A stretch of 64,000 nucleotides of DNA from Martinezella tropici (GCF_008370325.1 NZ_VNIP01000001.1:248001-312000); one strand, 5' to 3'. Shown: positions 35,785 through 45,168, counted from the stretch's first letter. Translations and numbers: made by a program. Notes: a model not told the origin generated them from the sequence alone.

Positions 35785-37059
35785 CTACTCCCGGTTCTGT
35801 TTGAGGTTCTTGTCCATGTCGCGCACGGCTTCGAAAAGCACGGCGGCGCCCATGGCGATGTCGTCATTTTCAGCCCATTCCTCGGCGCAATGGCTGCGGC
35901 CTTCCTTGCAGGGCACGAAGATCATGGCGGCAGGCGCGACCTTGGCGATCCAGGCGGTATCGTGGCCGGCGCCAGACGCCATGCGGCGATGCTTGGCGCC
36001 GACCGTGTCGCAGGCACGCTCGAGCGTTTCGAGCAGGACCGGAGCGCCCGGTGTCGGGAAATTGTCGGAGACGCGGACCGGCATATTGATCGTCACGCCA
36101 TAATCGGCGGCGATCGTCTTCACCTCACCGTCGATCCAGGCCAGAAAATCTTCCATGTCGCCGCGGATTTCAGCACGGCCATCGATCAGCAGCACCACCT
36201 TGGACGGCACGACATTGGCGGCATTCGGCTCGATGCGGAATTCGCCGACGGTCGCTGCGAAATGCCCCGGCGTCTTTGCCTGTTCAGCCGCGCGCTGGCG
36301 AATGTCGAGGACCAATTGCGAAGCGGCCACCAGCGCATCCGCGCGGCGATCCATCGGCGTCGTGCCGGCATGGTCGGCGCGGCCTTCCACGGTGATTTCG
36401 ATGCGGGTGATGCCGGCGATCGCGGTGACGATGCCGATATCCTTGTTCTCGGCTTCCAGCACAGGACCCTGCTCGATATGCAGCTCCAGGAAGCCGGCGA
36501 GATCCGGCCGCTTCTGGGAGAGCAGCACCGAAGGATCGCCGCCCACTTCGGCAATACCTTGCGAAAGCGTGCGGTCGCCGCTCACGCGGGAGAGCCACGC
36601 CTCGGGGATCTGTCCGGTCATGCCGCGGCTGCCGATGCAGGAGACGCCGAAGATGCTGACTTCCTCGGCCAGGAAATCGACGATCTCCAGATCATGATCG
36701 AGCTCGATGCCCCGATCCTTCAAGGAGCGCGCGACTTCAAGCGCCGCAATCGTACCGGCGATGCCGTCGAAGCGGCCGCCATCGGGGACGGTGTCGGAAT
36801 GCGACCCCACAAGGATCGTGCCGAGGCCAGATTTTGCGCCCGCGCGCCGGCCGATCAGATTGCCGGCGGCATCAATGCGCGTCTCAAGTCCCGCGGCCTT
36901 CATCCGTGCTTCGATATAGGCACGCCCTTCGAGGAAGAGGGGCGAGAAGGCGCGGCGCGTCCAGGGATGGCCCGGATCGGTAATGCCGGCCAACGCATCG
37001 ATATCCTCGGCGATGCGGTCGGCGTTGACGGGCAGGTTGTGGCGTTTGGGGTCGGTCAT
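35785..37059 (-). CDS. M20-family N-carbamoyl-amino-acid hydrolase
   Basis: A 424-residue metal-dependent amidohydrolase of the N-carbamoyl-L-amino-acid hydrolase/allantoate amidohydrolase group. Metal ligands are visible: GSHSDTVPDGGRFDGIAG (His, Asp), FLAEEVSIFGV (Glu pair), FLELHIEQGPVLE (His) and SGAGHDTAWIAKVAPAAMIF (C-terminal His). It removes the carbamoyl group to give an amino acid, ammonia and CO2. In this operon the expected substrate would be N-carbamoyl-glutamate. Its ATG overlaps the hydantoinase-like stop by one base. Confidence 0.9.
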   Translation of the reverse strand: MTDPKRHNLPVNADRIAEDIDALAGITDPGHPWTRRAFSPLFLEGRAYIEARMKAAGLETRIDAAGNLIGRRAGAKSGLGTILVGSHSDTVPDGGRFDGIAGTIAALEVARSLKDRGIELDHDLEIVDFLAEEVSIFGVSCIGSRGMTGQIPEAWLSRVSGDRTLSQGIAEVGGDPSVLLSQKRPDLAGFLELHIEQGPVLEAENKDIGIVTAIAGITRIEITVEGRADHAGTTPMDRRADALVAASQLVLDIRQRAAEQAKTPGHFAATVGEFRIEPNAANVVPSKVVLLIDGRAEIRGDMEDFLAWIDGEVKTIAADYGVTINMPVRVSDNFPTPGAPVLLETLERACDTVGAKHRRMASGAGHDTAWIAKVAPAAMIFVPCKEGRSHCAEEWAENDDIAMGAAVLFEAVRDMDKNLKQNRE

Positions 37060-38441
37060 CAGGTAGTCTCTCCGGCGATAATCTGGCGAGGAAGTGGGCG
37101 GACAAATCTGCCGCTGCCCGGCTCGGCCAGCACTTTGTTTCCGTCAGCGATCTGCTTGCCCCTGAGATAGGCGGCGGACACCGTCCAGGGCAGGCGGATG
37201 CCGTTATAGGGGCTCCAGCCGACGACGTTATTGCCGCTGGCGGCTGCGTCGTAGACCATTTCGCGCGGTTCCAGCACGACGATGTCGGCGTCTCTACCCG
37301 GGGTCAGCGCGCCCTTGATATGATCGAGGCGGAAATGCTTAGCCGGGTTTTCCGCCATCAGCTTCGCCGCCCACGTCAACGGCGCGCCGCGTTCCAGAGC
37401 GCCTTTGACGAAGAGCGGCACCATGACCTCCAGTCCCGGCACGCCGGAAGCATTCGCCAGCATATCCGGATTGGTTTTGCGGTTTTCCGACCAACTGACA
37501 TGGTCGGTCGAGACCAGCCAGACATTGCCTTCCGTCACTTTGCGCCACAAGGTTTCCACTTCGGCGCGCGGGCGGATGGGCGGATTAATTTTCGCCTTGC
37601 CGCCAAGGCGCCGCACATCGTTTTCCTCGTCGAGCGTCAGGTAATGGATGCAGCATTCGACCGTCGCTTCGAAGCCGTCGCGGCGATAGGCGCGGGCGAT
37701 GTCGTAGCCGCGTCCCAGCGAGCAATGAACCACATGGGCCGGGCAGCCGGTATCAGCACCCGTCTCGAAGATCGTGTGCATGGCGAGCAGTTCGGTGATC
37801 GGCGGGCGGGAAAGGCCGTGGGCGCGATAGTCGGTGACGCCGCTCGCCTTCACCTGCTCCATATAGGTGCGCACCGCTTCATCGTCCTCGTTGTGGACGC
37901 CAGCGGTCAGGCCAGTCGGTGCGATCGCGGCAAAGCAGGCATCGAGGAGGGCGGGCGGAATGCGCGGGAAGCGCTTCGGATCGGTGCCGAAGGTGGAGAA
38001 CTTGAAGGCGGCAACACCGGCCTCGACCATTTCGGCGATGCGCCCTGGGCCTTCTTCCGGATCGATCGTGCCGTAGAGGGCAAAGTCGACGCGGGATTGC
38101 GGCGCGGCATGGTCGATCTTCTTCTTCACCGCCGCTGCCGAGCAGACGAGGTTGCCTTCGTCATAGGGCATGTCGACAATGGTGGTGACACCGCCGGCTG
38201 CTGCCGAGCGGGTCGACCAGATGAAATCCTCCTGGTCCTTCTGAGAAAGCGAATGGACCTGCGCATCGATCGCGCCGGGCAGGATCAGCGCTTTGCCGAG
38301 CAGATGCCGTTCGCGTGCCGCCGGCGGCACGCCGATGCCAATCTCGGCGATCTTGCCGTCGCGCACGGCGACATAGCCGGCTTCCACGATACGATCAGGC
38401 AAAACCACGGTGCCTTGCAGGACAAGATCGAAATCGGCCAT
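37059..38441 (-). CDS. Hydantoinase/dihydroorotase-like cyclic amidohydrolase with QxH motif
   Basis: A 460-residue amidohydrolase of the hydantoinase/allantoinase clan. It has LPGAIDAQVHSLSQKDQEDF near 54-73, with Gln61 in place of the first His of the family HxH metal motif. Carboxylated Lys (GVAAFKFSTFGTD), VHNEDDEAV, VVHCSLGRGYD and STDHVSWSENRK are present. Ring opening of a hydantoin to an N-carbamoyl amino acid fits the operon. The start at 38441 follows GGAGAG seven bases upstream; another ATG two codons earlier is too close. Confidence 0.9.
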   Translation of the reverse strand: MADFDLVLQGTVVLPDRIVEAGYVAVRDGKIAEIGIGVPPAARERHLLGKALILPGAIDAQVHSLSQKDQEDFIWSTRSAAAGGVTTIVDMPYDEGNLVCSAAAVKKKIDHAAPQSRVDFALYGTIDPEEGPGRIAEMVEAGVAAFKFSTFGTDPKRFPRIPPALLDACFAAIAPTGLTAGVHNEDDEAVRTYMEQVKASGVTDYRAHGLSRPPITELLAMHTIFETGADTGCPAHVVHCSLGRGYDIARAYRRDGFEATVECCIHYLTLDEENDVRRLGGKAKINPPIRPRAEVETLWRKVTEGNVWLVSTDHVSWSENRKTNPDMLANASGVPGLEVMVPLFVKGALERGAPLTWAAKLMAENPAKHFRLDHIKGALTPGRDADIVVLEPREMVYDAAASGNNVVGWSPYNGIRLPWTVSAAYLRGKQIADGNKVLAEPGSGRFVRPLPRQIIAGETT

Positions 38442-38481
38442 GTGCATTCTCTCCGCCGGTCGGTTGGTTCAGTCGGTTGGT

Positions 38482-40065
38482 TCAGATGGCAACGGTGTCG
38501 TGGTAAAGCCGCTCTTCGACCCGCTCCAGCGAGCCCAGCGCGAAGAAATCATCATAGGCGAGGATCGGCTTGTGGGCGATCATTTCCGAGACGAAAGCCT
38601 CGGAGGCCAGTTCCTCCTCGATCGCCTCGACTTCGGCCGAAAGGGGACGGTCGACCACGTAGAAATCCGCATGCTTGCGCACGACCTCGTAGAGCATGCG
38701 CGCGACGCCTTCCGGCTTGTCGCCGAGAATGTCCATCGCCTGGGCCGATAGCAGGGCCTCCAGGGCCGCCAGGCGCTTCAGTGCCCGCATCTGCCGTTCG
38801 AAACGCTCGATGACAAGCGGCAGGAAGGCAGCCTCGTCCTCCATGCCCGCCGCCACGACGAGTGACTGCGCCGAGACCGGGTTGGACATGGACAGAACAC
38901 GCGAGAAGATCTCGCCGGCAAGCTTGATGATCGGACCGAAACCGGTCGCGATCTTCCCTTCCGGCACGAGATTGACCGGCAGGCCACGCCGTTGGCCGTT
39001 GCCGAGCAAGACACAGCGGTTGAAAGCGTTGCGGGCGGCATGGGCCATGCAGATCACTGCGGCCTCCAGCAGAATGGTGACATCAAGCGGTAACGAGCCG
39101 CCCGAGGTCATCACGCGACCGTCGACAATGACCGGATTGTCATCGGAGCGGCCGGTGGCGGCGAGAATCTTGTGGCCCGCCGTCAAAAGGTTCTCGATGA
39201 CGGCGCCGAAGACCTGGGCGATCATACGCAGGCTCAGCGGGTCTTGCACATGGGTCGCGACCGGCCAGGGCCATTCATCGGAGGCATTGCAGAGCCAGGC
39301 GCCGATCAGGGCTTCGCGGGCGGTGCCGACATGGCGCACGGAAATCCAGGGATCGCGCGAGGCGCCGAGCGCGCCGGCTGCCATCATGCCGGTCGCAAGC
39401 AGGACGCGGATCGAGGCGGCGGCATTGCGGGTCGTTTCCGCGGCGGCGGCGAAGCTGACGGCATTGACGCTAAGCGAGGCCAGGCTGTCGCGCGGCATCA
39501 TGCGGACGGGAGCGATGCCGGCGGCGGCGAAGGCATCGGCGGCCTGCATGCGGCGGCCGCGATAGACGGCCTCTCCCACACCGGTCAGAACCGCGCCGAT
39601 CTGACCCATCAGGCCTATATCCGCGCAGCCGATCGAGCCGGTCCGCCGAACGACGGGAATGACATCGGCCTCAAGCAGCTGCAGATAGGCCTCGATCAGC
39701 TCCTGTGAGCACCCGACCTTGCCGGTGAGCGCGGTATTGACCCGGATCGCCATCGCATTGCGAACGACCGACATGGAGAAGGGCGCACCCGTACCGAAAT
39801 GATGGGCGCGCACGAGGCCGAGATTGAAGGTATCGAGGTCTTCCGGCGACCACTCCACGTCCTTCATGGCACCAACGCCTGTCGTGGAGCCATAGACCGG
39901 CATGCCGGATTGGATCGTGTTTTCGAGAACGCCGCGCGCAAGCCGCACCCGGGCCATGCCGGTTTCCGATGCCCAGGGCAGGGCAACGCCGGCTCCGATC
40001 CGCACCAGGTCGCTGAACCCTAAGGGTTGGCCGCTGAGTTCGATGCCAGCTCTCTGACGCTCCAT
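38482..40065 (-). CDS. Histidine-ammonia-lyase-fold lyase lacking the MIO triad, candidate ergothionase
   Basis: A 527-residue member of the HAL/PAL/TAL superfamily. The catalytic-Tyr loop is present (PVYGSTTGVGAM, Tyr58), and helix segments match (RNAMAIRVNTALTGKVGCS, LGNGQRRGLPVNLVPEG, MSNPVSAQSLVVAAGMEDEA). The Ala-Ser-Gly that cyclises to MIO is missing: GSIGCADIGLMGQIG has Cys147-Ala148-Asp149 where HAL has ASG. It is therefore unlikely to deaminate histidine by the usual route. MIO-free members that eliminate trimethylamine from ergothioneine are known, to my recollection, so this is a candidate ergothionase. The ATG at 40065 has AAGGAG about nine bases upstream; this is the first gene of the operon. 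Confidence 0.85.
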   Translation of the reverse strand: MERQRAGIELSGQPLGFSDLVRIGAGVALPWASETGMARVRLARGVLENTIQSGMPVYGSTTGVGAMKDVEWSPEDLDTFNLGLVRAHHFGTGAPFSMSVVRNAMAIRVNTALTGKVGCSQELIEAYLQLLEADVIPVVRRTGSIGCADIGLMGQIGAVLTGVGEAVYRGRRMQAADAFAAAGIAPVRMMPRDSLASLSVNAVSFAAAAETTRNAAASIRVLLATGMMAAGALGASRDPWISVRHVGTAREALIGAWLCNASDEWPWPVATHVQDPLSLRMIAQVFGAVIENLLTAGHKILAATGRSDDNPVIVDGRVMTSGGSLPLDVTILLEAAVICMAHAARNAFNRCVLLGNGQRRGLPVNLVPEGKIATGFGPIIKLAGEIFSRVLSMSNPVSAQSLVVAAGMEDEAAFLPLVIERFERQMRALKRLAALEALLSAQAMDILGDKPEGVARMLYEVVRKHADFYVVDRPLSAEVEAIEEELASEAFVSEMIAHKPILAYDDFFALGSLERVEERLYHDTVAI

Positions 40066-40112
40066 GTCCGTTGTTCTCCTTTTCCGCAAGGCTACGCGAG
40101 CCCTAACGCTAA

Positions 40113-40124
40113 TGGGATATCCCA
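40113..40124. promoter_or_regulatory. Perfect 12-bp palindrome upstream of the lyase operon
   Basis: TGGGATATCCCA lies 48 bases before the operon's first ATG, in the 236-base gap to ubiB. Its position suits an operator for a GntR- or similar dimeric regulator; no regulator gene is in the operon. Confidence 0.4.
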
Positions 40125-40301
40125 AATAGCGAACACCTCGGTCGGATGGCAGGCGGCTGAATTTTGGGGCGAGTCCGGCCGTCGCGCAACTCTGTGTTTG
40201 CCCGGGTATATAGCTTCGGCAAGGAGAAAGGCAGCAAAGACAAACGCCGCTCCTGCATCAGCTCATGTCATTTCGACTGCTGCAGGGGCAAGCCTCGCCG
40301 G

Positions 40302-41876
40302 TCAGCTCAGATGCCAGGCGATGTAGAGAAGCGTCAGCGCGATCACCCAGAGCGCGAAACGGCCGGAGCGGCTGTGTTTGGCTTCCGCCTTGCCGATCGC
40401 TTCGGCGGTCTGCGGGTCGAAACGCAGGCCGTTTTCGCTCATGGCGAGAAGTTCGTAATGGAATTTCTCGGTCTTGGCGGCGATCTCGGGTGCTGCTTCG
40501 GCGAGCTTCACGGCTGCCTTCAGGCCATCTCGCAGATCGGTCATGATCCGCTTCGGGCCGAGATTGGTGCGGATCCAGTCGCCGACGACAGGTTCGGAAG
40601 CCTTCCACATGTTGAAGCGCGGATTGAGCATGCGTGACACGCCTTCGACCACGACCATGGTCTTCTGCAGCATCACCAGCTCGGGCCGTGTTTCCATGTC
40701 GAAGAGTTCAGTGACCTCGAAGAGCAGCGTCAGCAGCTTGCCCATGGAGATGGTTTCGGCCGGCTGGCCATGGATCGGCTCGCCGATGGCGCGGATGGCC
40801 TGCGCAAAACTCTCCGTATTGTGATGGGCGGGCACATAGCCTGCTTCGAAATGCACCTCGGCGACCCGGATATAATCGCGGGTGATGAAGCCGTAGAGGA
40901 TTTCGGCGAGGAAGCGGCGTTCCTTCTTTCCGAGCCGCCCGACGATGCCCATGTCGACGGCGACGATCATGCCCGTGGGATCGACGAAAAGATTGCCGGG
41001 ATGCATATCTGCGTGGAAGAAGCCGTCGCGCAGCGTGTGACGAAGGAAGGACTGGATCAGGGTGTCGGCAAGCACGTTGAGATCGTGGCCGGCGGCCTTC
41101 AACCCCTCGACATCGGACATCTTCACGCCGTCGATCCACTCCATGGTGATGACGTCGCGGCCCGTGCGCTCCCAATCGACCTTCGGAACGCGGAAGCCCG
41201 GATCCTTCTCGGTGTTCTCGGCGATCTCGGAAAGCGCGGCGGCTTCGAGCCGCAGATCCATCTCGACCTTGGTGGTCTGCTCGAGCGTCTTGGTCACTTC
41301 CACCGGCCGAAGACGCCGGCTGGAAGGCATGAAGCGCTCCTGCATCCCGGCGACAAGATACATCGCCTTGATATCGTTGGAAAAACGCTGGCGTACGCCC
41401 GGCCGGACCACCTTGACGGCGACGCGCTTGCGGCCCTCGGCCGTGTCGATTTCGGCCGGATGCACCTGCGCTATCGAAGCGGCGGCGATCGGCTCGTCGA
41501 ATTTGACATAGAGATCGTCGATCCGCCGGCCGAGCGAGGCTTCGATGGCCGCCGTTGCCGTATCATGCGGAAAGAAGGCCATGCGGTCCTGAAGCTGCGA
41601 CAGGTCGTTGGCCATATCGACGCCGACGACATCGGGGCGCGTTGCCAGGAACTGGCCGATCTTCACATAGGATGGCCCGAGCCGCTCGACCGCCTTGGCA
41701 AGCCGGTCGCTGCGGGCCTGGCTCTTCGCCTTCCTGCGGGCGAAGATGCTGACGAAGGATTTGGCAAGGCTGACGGAGGGCGGCAATCCTTCCGATGGCA
41801 GCGCCATGACCACGCCTTCGCGCACGAGCACCCAGCCGACCCGGACAAGGCCGAAATATGCGCTGAAAGCACTCAT
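40302..41876 (-). CDS. ubiB: Ubiquinone biosynthesis protein kinase-like UbiB
   Basis: UbiB is an atypical ADCK/ABC1 kinase-like ATPase needed for ubiquinone synthesis, probably by helping extract lipid intermediates from the membrane. The 524-residue protein has the KxGQ signature (LGPSYVKIGQFLATRPDVVG), the A-rich nucleotide loop FDEPIAAASIAQVHPAEI, VAVKVVRPGVRQRF, FFHADMHPGNLFVD and AVDMGIVGRLG, and a C-terminal membrane segment (FALWVIALTLLYIAW). It follows ubiE by 62 bases on the same strand. Confidence 0.96.
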   Translation of the reverse strand: MSAFSAYFGLVRVGWVLVREGVVMALPSEGLPPSVSLAKSFVSIFARRKAKSQARSDRLAKAVERLGPSYVKIGQFLATRPDVVGVDMANDLSQLQDRMAFFPHDTATAAIEASLGRRIDDLYVKFDEPIAAASIAQVHPAEIDTAEGRKRVAVKVVRPGVRQRFSNDIKAMYLVAGMQERFMPSSRRLRPVEVTKTLEQTTKVEMDLRLEAAALSEIAENTEKDPGFRVPKVDWERTGRDVITMEWIDGVKMSDVEGLKAAGHDLNVLADTLIQSFLRHTLRDGFFHADMHPGNLFVDPTGMIVAVDMGIVGRLGKKERRFLAEILYGFITRDYIRVAEVHFEAGYVPAHHNTESFAQAIRAIGEPIHGQPAETISMGKLLTLLFEVTELFDMETRPELVMLQKTMVVVEGVSRMLNPRFNMWKASEPVVGDWIRTNLGPKRIMTDLRDGLKAAVKLAEAAPEIAAKTEKFHYELLAMSENGLRFDPQTAEAIGKAEAKHSRSGRFALWVIALTLLYIAWHLS

Positions 41877-41938
41877 AGCGTCTCAAGGTCTCGAAGAGAG
41901 GAGGCCGTCAGCCGCATGACATGGCTCGACATCATGCT

Positions 41939-42715
41939 TCAGAGCTTCCAGCCGGAGTGCAGTGCGGCGATGCCGCCGGTGTAATTGGTGAAGCTCACGC
42001 GCGAGAAGCCGGCCTCGCGGATCATCGTTGCGAAGTCCTGCTGGTTCGGGAACTTGCGGATCGATTCCACCAGATACTGATAGGGCTCGGCCTCGCCTGT
42101 GATCGCCTTGCCGAACTTTGGAATGGCGTTGAAGGACCAGGCGTCGTAGACGCGGTCGAGCAGCGGCAGATCGACTTCGGAGAATTCGAGCACGAGCAGC
42201 CTGCCGCCGCGCTTCAGCACGCGATAGGCTTCCTTCAGCGCGACATCGATATGCGGCACGTTGCGGATGCCGAAAGCGATCGTATAGGCGTCGAAGGAGT
42301 TCGGCTCGAAGGGAAGCTCTTCGGCATTCGCCTCGACGAAGGTGAGGTTGTCTGAAAGCTTCTTCTTTTCCGCTCGCTCGGCGCCGACGGCAAGCATCGA
42401 GCCGTTGATATCGAGCACGGTTGCATGCGCCAACCGATTCGAGGCCTCAACGATGCGGAAGGCGATGTCGCCCGTGCCGCCGGCAACATCGAGGATCTTG
42501 TAGCCGGGATCCTTGCGCGGGTTGAGCGCCGCGACCATCGCATCCTTCCAGGCACGATGCATGCCCATGGACATGACGTCGTTCATGACGTCGTAGCGCT
42601 TGGCGACCTTGTGGAACACCTCGTTGACGAGGCCCTGCTTTTCGCCATCGGCCACTTCGCGGAAGCCATAGGATGTTTCCATGCCGCCATCGGCGGAGGT
42701 GCGGCTTTCTGCCAT
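41939..42715 (-). CDS. ubiE: Demethylmenaquinone/2-methoxy-6-polyprenyl-1,4-benzoquinol methylase UbiE
   Basis: UbiE is the SAM-dependent C-methyltransferase of ubiquinone synthesis. The 258-residue protein shows [34 protein letters not shown], motif [21 protein letters not shown] and [20 protein letters not shown]. The start at 42715 has GGAG nine bases upstream; the ORF could extend further but the extra residues lie in a palindromic repeat. It is the first gene of ubiE-ubiB and diverges from mutM. Confidence 0.96.
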   Translation of the reverse strand: MAESRTSADGGMETSYGFREVADGEKQGLVNEVFHKVAKRYDVMNDVMSMGMHRAWKDAMVAALNPRKDPGYKILDVAGGTGDIAFRIVEASNRLAHATVLDINGSMLAVGAERAEKKKLSDNLTFVEANAEELPFEPNSFDAYTIAFGIRNVPHIDVALKEAYRVLKRGGRLLVLEFSEVDLPLLDRVYDAWSFNAIPKFGKAITGEAEPYQYLVESIRKFPNQQDFATMIREAGFSRVSFTNYTGGIAALHSGWKL

Positions 42716-42735
42716 CGGCTCAACTCCGTTACACC

Positions 42736-42839
42736 ACAGCGACCTTTGCGCGTCATATGTGACGCGCAAAGGTCGCTGTAGCACTTTAAATTTGCCGCAT
42801 AATTTTTCCTTAAATCGATTCCGGTTTAAGGAATTATGC
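42736..42839. repeat. Compound palindromic repeat between ubiE and mutM
   Basis: Element 1 has perfect 20-base arms (ACAGCGACCTTTGCGCGTCA at 42736-42755 and its inverse at 42760-42779) with a four-base TATG loop. Element 2, 18 bases later, is an imperfect hairpin (GCATAATT..CCTTAAA / TTTAAGG..AATTATGC, 42797-42839). As far as I recall the tandem of these two is frequent between genes of Rhizobium. It begins 21 bases before the ubiE start and would lie in its leader or promoter. Confidence 0.8.
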
Positions 42840-42964
42840 AGTACTCAGCGGCGGACCATAGCGAAATCGCGTTTGCCACGCTATCTCATCAGCCTGATCA
42901 CCAGCTGTAATGTCTTGGGCTATAGCTCAGATCATAAGCGGTTGAAACATAAAGATGGATAGCC

Positions 42965-43855
42965 ATGCCGGAATTACCAGAGGTCGAAACCGTCAGACGG
43001 GGGCTCGCGCCTTCCATGGAGGGCGCTGTTCTGAAGGAGCTGGAGCTGCGCCGCAACGATCTGCGCTTTCCGTTCCCGATCGACTTCGCCCGGACGGTTT
43101 CGGGGCGCGGCATCACGTCGCTGTCGCGTCGCGCCAAATACCTGCTGATCGATCTCGATGATGGTAAAACGATCGTCTCTCATCTCGGCATGTCCGGTTC
43201 GTTCCGGGTCGAGGCGGGCGTTACGGCCGATACGCCCGGAACCTTCCATCATCCCCGTTCGAAGGACGAGAAGCACGACCACGTCATCTTTCATCTGGCG
43301 GGCGGCGGCGGCGATGCGCGTGTCATCTATAATGATCCGCGCCGTTTCGGCTTCATGGATATCGTCAGGCGGGCCGATATGGCCAGCCACCCCTTCTTTC
43401 GCGATCTCGGGCCGGAGCCGACAGGCAACGAACTCGGCGCTGATTACCTGGCTAAGCGTTTTGCCGGCAAGGCGCAGCCGCTGAAGAGCGCGCTTCTCGA
43501 CCAGAAGAATATCGCCGGTCTCGGCAATATATATGTATGCGAGGCGCTGTGGCGCTCCCATCTGTCGCCGCTGCGCGCCGCCGGCACGCTGGTCGCCGAT
43601 AGCGGCAAGCCGACGGAGGCGCTGCTGATGCTGGTCGACGCCATCCGCGAGGTCATTGCCGATGCGATCGCCGCGGGCGGCTCGTCGCTGCGCGATCATA
43701 TCCAGACGGACGGCTCGCTCGGCTACTTCCAGCATTCCTTTTCCGTCTACGATCGCGAGGCTGAGCCTTGCAGGACGCCCGGCTGCGGCGGTACGGTCAG
43801 TCGCATCGTCCAGGCGGGACGCTCTTCTTTCTATTGCGCCTCCTGCCAAAGCTGA
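42965..43855 (+). CDS. mutM: Formamidopyrimidine-DNA glycosylase (Fpg/MutM)
   Basis: MutM excises 8-oxoguanine and formamidopyrimidines. The 296-residue protein has the catalytic N-terminus [13 protein letters not shown] (Pro2 nucleophile and Glu3), [42 protein letters not shown] (helix-two-turn-helix), and the C-terminal zinc finger CRTPGCGG...YCASC. The unusual 35 extra residues relative to E. coli are typical of rhizobial copies. It diverges from ubiE and is followed 40 bases later by an enoyl-CoA hydratase gene. Confidence 0.96.
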   Translation: MPELPEVETVRRGLAPSMEGAVLKELELRRNDLRFPFPIDFARTVSGRGITSLSRRAKYLLIDLDDGKTIVSHLGMSGSFRVEAGVTADTPGTFHHPRSKDEKHDHVIFHLAGGGGDARVIYNDPRRFGFMDIVRRADMASHPFFRDLGPEPTGNELGADYLAKRFAGKAQPLKSALLDQKNIAGLGNIYVCEALWRSHLSPLRAAGTLVADSGKPTEALLMLVDAIREVIADAIAAGGSSLRDHIQTDGSLGYFQHSFSVYDREAEPCRTPGCGGTVSRIVQAGRSSFYCASCQS

Positions 43856-43895
43856 TTGAAGGCCGAAGCTGATTCAATAGAAAAGGGAGAGACAG

Positions 43896-44669
43896 GTGGC
43901 TTACGAAACCCTCATCGTCGAAACTCATGGGGCTGTCGGCCTTGTCAGGCTCAATCGGCCACAGGCGCTGAATGCACTGAATTCCACCGTCCTTTCCGAG
44001 TTGAAGCAGGCCTATGCCGCCTTTCACCAGGATGATGCCATCGGCGCGATCGTATTGACCGGTTCGGAAAAGGCCTTCGCCGCCGGCGCCGATATCAAGG
44101 AAATGCAGTCGCTCGATTTCGTCGACGCCTACAAGAATGATTTCTTCAGCGGCTGGGCTGATATCGCCAACGCCCGCAAGCCTGTCATCGCGGCGGTCAG
44201 CGGCTTTGCGCTTGGCGGCGGCTGCGAATTGGCCATGATGTGCGATTTCATCATCGCTGCCGAGACGGCCAAGTTCGGCCAGCCGGAAATCACCCTCGGC
44301 GTCATCCCGGGCATGGGCGGCTCGCAGCGCCTGACCCGCGCCGTCGGCAGGGCAAAGGCGATGGATCTGGTGCTGACCGGCCGGATGATGGATGCGGCCG
44401 AGGCCGAGCGTTCGGGCCTGGTGGCGCGCGTCGTGCCTGCCGCCAAGCTCTTGGATGAGGCAATGGCCGCCGCCGCCAAGATCGCCTCTCATTCCCGTCC
44501 TTCCGTGCTCATGGCCAAGGAAGCGGTCAATCGCGCCCTGGAGACTACCCTCGAGGAGGGGTTGCGCTTCGAGCGCCGCCTGTTCCATAGCCTGTTCGCC
44601 ACGGAGGACCAGAAGGAAGGCATGGCCGCCTTCATCGAGAAGCGCAAGCCGGAGTTCAAGAACCGGTGA
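43896..44669 (+). CDS. Enoyl-CoA hydratase
   Basis: A 257-residue crotonase-family enzyme that hydrates trans-2-enoyl-CoA in fatty-acid or branched-chain degradation. [15 protein letters not shown], the oxyanion-hole stretch [19 protein letters not shown] (with the two acidic catalytic positions in [19 protein letters not shown]) and [20 protein letters not shown] are clear. The start is GTG with GGGAGAG seven bases upstream. Its place between mutM and rpsT is the usual rhizobial order. Confidence 0.94.
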   Translation: MAYETLIVETHGAVGLVRLNRPQALNALNSTVLSELKQAYAAFHQDDAIGAIVLTGSEKAFAAGADIKEMQSLDFVDAYKNDFFSGWADIANARKPVIAAVSGFALGGGCELAMMCDFIIAAETAKFGQPEITLGVIPGMGGSQRLTRAVGRAKAMDLVLTGRMMDAAEAERSGLVARVVPAAKLLDEAMAAAAKIASHSRPSVLMAKEAVNRALETTLEEGLRFERRLFHSLFATEDQKEGMAAFIEKRKPEFKNR

Positions 44670-44861
44670 GGCCGAGAATCCGGAATTACGCGGGTTTGGC
44701 GAGAATCCGCGTTGACGACGGGGCTCATTCCGGTTATATGCCCGCCACAGTTTGGAAAGCCGCTCTGGTTTTCCGCAATTGCTCCCGCATTGCTGGATGA
44801 AGTCGCCGCAAGGCCCGCGCCGCAACGATGGAGTTTTGTTCGAATTCTAAGAGAGGCATAC

Positions 44862-45137
44862 ATGGCCAATACTACCTCGGCGAAAAAAGCGACCCGCAAG
44901 ATCGCCCGCCGCACCGATGTCAACAAGGCTCGTCGCTCGCGCGTTCGCACGTTCGTTCGCCAGGTCGAAGAAGCCATCGCATCGGGTGATGCGGATCGCG
45001 CAAAGGCAGCTTTCGTTGCTGCCCAGCCGGAACTGGCTCGCGCAGCCACCAAGGGCGTGCTTCACGCCAACACTGCTTCCCGCAAGGTTTCGCGCCTTGC
45101 CAAGCGTGTGAAGGCCCTTTCGGCCCCGACCGCGTAA
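44862..45137 (+). CDS. rpsT: 30S ribosomal protein S20
   Basis: S20 binds 16S rRNA early in 30S assembly. The 91-residue basic helical protein reads [20 protein letters not shown] at the start and [20 protein letters not shown] near the end, as in the family. AGAGAGG precedes the ATG. A strong intrinsic terminator follows at 45169-45195. Confidence 0.97.
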   Translation: MANTTSAKKATRKIARRTDVNKARRSRVRTFVRQVEEAIASGDADRAKAAFVAAQPELARAATKGVLHANTASRKVSRLAKRVKALSAPTA

Positions 45138-45168
45138 CTTTCCATTAACGATTTCGTCGTTAGACTTA

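Noticed and set aside
34945..37170. A 741-codon plus-strand frame opposite the DUF917 and carbamoylase genes
   Set aside because: It is a shadow of the well-supported minus-strand operon and has no recognisable domain.
32629..40065. A standard histidine-utilisation (hut) operon
   Set aside because: hutI, hutG and hutC are absent, the lyase lacks the MIO triad and the urocanase lacks key residues.
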